DNA from: Pipra filicauda
Lineage: Eukaryota; Chordata; Aves; Passeriformes; Pipridae
Length of the DNA: 64,000 nucleotides
Assembly (NCBI RefSeq): GCF_003945595.2
Contig: NW_024104998.1
Coordinates: 62,001-126,000 of the forward strand
Direction: 5' to 3'
This document shows positions 61,679-64,000 of this stretch, piece by piece. The notes beneath the pieces were generated by a model. That model was not told where the DNA came from and did not search any database. It was given only the letters and a program-made list of their open reading frames with translations. Position 1 is the stretch's first letter. Each line of letters begins with the position of its first letter. A program made the position numbers and the translations under genes.

Positions 61679-63057
61679 GTACATCAAATTAGATTAGCTT
61701 CATTTTACACTTACTCAGTAGCGGATCTAGTGTCCTACAGGATCTGCTTTTTATTTTTAAAACAAACCGAACAAATGAAACGTAGTTATTTCTCTGTAAT
61801 TTAATTTCTTTCTAATTATAATTTTGGAAAGCAAGTGGTTTTGATGTCAGAAAGATGTAGTATGCATTACACTGATGTTCATTAGGTTAGAATGACCTGG
61901 TGAATTCACAGAAGGTGAGGGACCTCTTGTTTAAGAGATTGAATTTGAATTACTGTAATTTCTCATGAAAGCTAGGATTCATTAGAGAAGTATATCAAAC
62001 AAGAGCAGTTTTCTTTCTCATATTTCACTGTGATCTGTATTGCAAAGAACATTTTCAAAAGAAACAGAAGAAAATCTATAAGCAGAGGATTTATTTGTCA
62101 GCAAATTAAAGTAATTTAACTGTCTCTCTATGATTTTTTCTTCCAATTTTGCTTGTCAGTTTTCTGTAGCATAGCTGTATCTGCAAGCTCCATATTGGCC
62201 TTGTCACTGCTCTAAAGCTTTTGGCAATGATAGGATCGGTGGCTGTGCAACTGTGCTCATGCTCAGTAAAGTCTGCATTGTCCCAATTTTAAGAGGTATA
62301 GCTATACCTCTTATTCCTAATGGGATTACCTCTTGTTCCTATGATCTCTTATACTACTTACAGACATAACATTAGTAAAATCCCAAGCTTTTAAAAAAAT
62401 TGAACTGTTTACTGCTCATCCAATTCTCTTCGCAGACAGTTTAGCAAATGTGAGGTCAGTAAAATCCCCTTGCTCTGAGAACCAGTGGCAATTGGATGGT
62501 CAGCTGCTGTGACTATGTTTAGTGGAAGTTTGGTAAAAATGGATAGTCAGTTTACTTTCAAAAGTAAAGCTAAAAATCTTTATTTTATTAAAAATGCATA
62601 GCAATCACTTTTATGTGAGCCTTTTAACTTTGTTATGTAGGCAAATAGAAGTGGCAGGTTTTGCAGTTTGTGGAGGAGCAAAGCAGTGTTGTCTGTATTA
62701 GTTGGATTTTCGTTGCATAATGTACTCACTGTTGGATATACATAGTTAAATTAGGCAGGTAGTAGATGTAACATTTGATTATATATCTGGTGACTTGAGA
62801 AACTGTAGCAAAAATTCAGACAACCCTAAACCACCTTTTGGAATTGAAAATACCTGTATTTCGCAGGAGACAATCACTGTGAAAGACTCATATCCTGTAG
62901 ATAACAATAGTTTTGCCATAATTGAAGAACTTGCTGTGAGAAAAGATGATTTCCATCTGGTACCTGTGATAGAATAGATCTCTAATTATCTATCACTGAC
63001 TGACTGTGGAGCTGACAAAGTTTAGTGTCATTCCTGGATATTTGTCTCCCACCTAAA
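61679..63057. other. Intronic DNA, no gene recognised
   Basis: AT-rich. It includes a perfect 24-bp palindrome at 62290-62313. A 60-codon open frame at 62795-62977 resembles nothing known and has no splice support. Confidence 0.4.
62290..62313. repeat. Perfect 24-bp palindrome without spacer
   Basis: The left half TAAGAGGTATAG is followed directly by its reverse complement CTATACCTCTTA. Confidence 0.9.
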
Positions 63058-63250
63058 AAGCAGAATCATCCAGATGGGAAAAGACCTCCAAGATATCAGG
63101 CCCAACTACCAATACAGCGCTGCCAAGCCTACCACCAGACCACATCCCCAAGTGCCACATACATGTGTACTCTAAATTCCCCCAAGAGATGGAGAACCAA
63201 CCTCCCCACTGCCAATCCTAGGGCAGCCATGGATTTCCCACCAAGGCATT
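63058..63250 (-). mobile_element. Diverged CR1 3'-end remnant
   Basis: Reversed CR1 3' sequence is recognisable in GAAAAGACCTCCAAGAT, CACTGCCAAG-like text and AAGTGCCACAT, more diverged than the other CR1 copies. The exact end is uncertain; similarity fades after about 63200. Confidence 0.72.
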
Positions 63251-64000
63251 GTCCTGGAACTTTGATGGTGTTTCCACAAGGACAGGGACCCAGAGAGAAT
63301 GCAGTTGAGAACAAGAGCAGTAGGTATGTTCTATGTTAGTCCACCAGCTACAGAAGCTGGGAGGGGGGAAGGAAATGCTTATTTCTCTTCCCTTCCACTC
63401 AACTGAGTTTTGCATCTGAGTAACAGGTAAGGTGAAGTAGTCAATGATAAGTTGTTGTGTGGTGTTGGATTTTTGGTTGTGAGTTGTTTGTTATTTTTTT
63501 TTTAAAAGCTTGAATTATTTTTGCTTTCATTACTAACCCCATTGTCGTTAAATGTTGTAATTAAAACTGTTTGATCTGATGGAGTCATTTAAGCTAAATT
63601 TAGTTTGAATTTTCCTTTGAGCACTGAGGATCCTATCTCACAAAGTGCTAAGCATACTATGCTCCCACAACCTTCTCAGTAGGAGCTGAGAACACTGCAT
63701 GCCCTAGAAGGTGACTGTCATCATAAGGTCAGGTAACACATACTCTAGCATAATTTAAAAGTAGAATGAAGCTTTTCAAATGTGCTTTGATTAATACATC
63801 ATCGGCTTTTCTACAGTAATAACTTCTGTGCCTTAAAATATCACTGTAAGTATTTTGTTAAACAGTAAAATCTTGCTATATTTTTCAGGTCCTTTGCTAT
63901 ATGTATCCGGGTGCAAAAGGAGACTGCTATTTTTCCTTTTAATTTCACTAGTGCAAATGAGTGGTACAGCTTTACTGTTCCATTTCACCCCATGCAGTAA
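63251..64000. other. Intronic DNA to the window end
   Basis: No PARP8 exon 3 or other gene was recognised. A sequence resembling an acceptor (tatttttcag at about 63880-63889) is followed by a frame that does not continue PARP8. Confidence 0.4.

Larger units (their letters stand above)
19326..64000 (+). other. PARP8: PARP8 intron 2 (continues beyond the window)
   Basis: No later PARP8 exon was found up to the window end, so the donor at 19326 opens an intron of at least 44.6 kb. The conclusion is inference: a very short exon could be missed by eye. Mammalian PARP8 also has long 5' introns (general knowledge). The stretches 19326-37287, 37955-52119 and 53208-55025 are AT-rich and hold no recognised gene. 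Open frames there are short, with no family resemblance. Small repeats and palindromes are listed separately. Both large retroviral insertions in it are in the same orientation as PARP8. Confidence 0.7.

Noticed and set aside
63880..64000. Possible PARP8 exon 3 after a tatttttcag acceptor
   Set aside because: The sequence after it does not continue the PARP8 protein in any frame and has early stops.
1..64000. CRISPR arrays, tRNA or rRNA genes
   Set aside because: None seen; the window is vertebrate nuclear DNA and no regularly spaced repeats or RNA gene folds were recognised.

Overview
The window looks like bird nuclear DNA. It carries several CR1 retrotransposon 3' ends, several avian-type retroviral LTRs, a nearly complete ERVL-like provirus without env, and the first two coding exons of PARP8 on the + strand. 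No prokaryotic features are present. In chicken, genes from the human 5q11 block that includes PARP8 lie on chromosome Z, so a Z-linked locus is likely, but the sequence alone cannot show this.

Layout. Positions 1 to about 17,180 are AT-rich DNA upstream of PARP8, filled with transposon remains: an LTR-like block (about 1241-1880, minus), another LTR-like block (3817-4250, minus), a CR1 (5741-6396, minus), a solo LTR with a perfect 5-bp target duplication (6824-7462, minus), two non-LTR retrotransposon copies of an RTE-like family in opposite orientations (9650-10310 plus; 12666-14815 minus), and further CR1 pieces (11911-12302 and 16418-16510, minus). Positions 17,180-19,080 are a CpG island holding the PARP8 promoter, the first coding exon (18422-18512) and intron 1. 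Exon 2 is 19271-19325. From 19,326 to the window end I see no further PARP8 exon, so this is read as a very long intron 2 of at least 44 kb.

The intron holds mostly unrecognised single-copy AT-rich DNA, a CR1 (37288-37751, minus) abutting a small orphan reading frame with one hydrophobic segment, a large solo LTR (52125-53202, plus), a full-length ERVL-like provirus (55031-61673, plus) with two LTRs and a perfect ATATA target duplication, and a CR1 remnant (63058-63250, minus).

The provirus has a Lys-tRNA-like primer site, gag, pro-pol with protease, reverse transcriptase, RNase H and integrase, and a polypurine tract, but no env. It is inactivated by a gag frameshift, four in-frame TGA codons and one frameshift in pol, and altered catalytic motifs. 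Its LTRs differ at 15 of about 641 positions plus two 1-nt indels, so it is fairly young. The solo LTR at 6824-7462 belongs to the same family. The most interesting leads are the RTE-like copies, a family type linked to horizontal transfer between birds and filarial nematodes; a possible stop-codon readthrough signal between gag and pro-pol; the palindromic LTR ends; and the orphan membrane-type frame at 37.8 kb.
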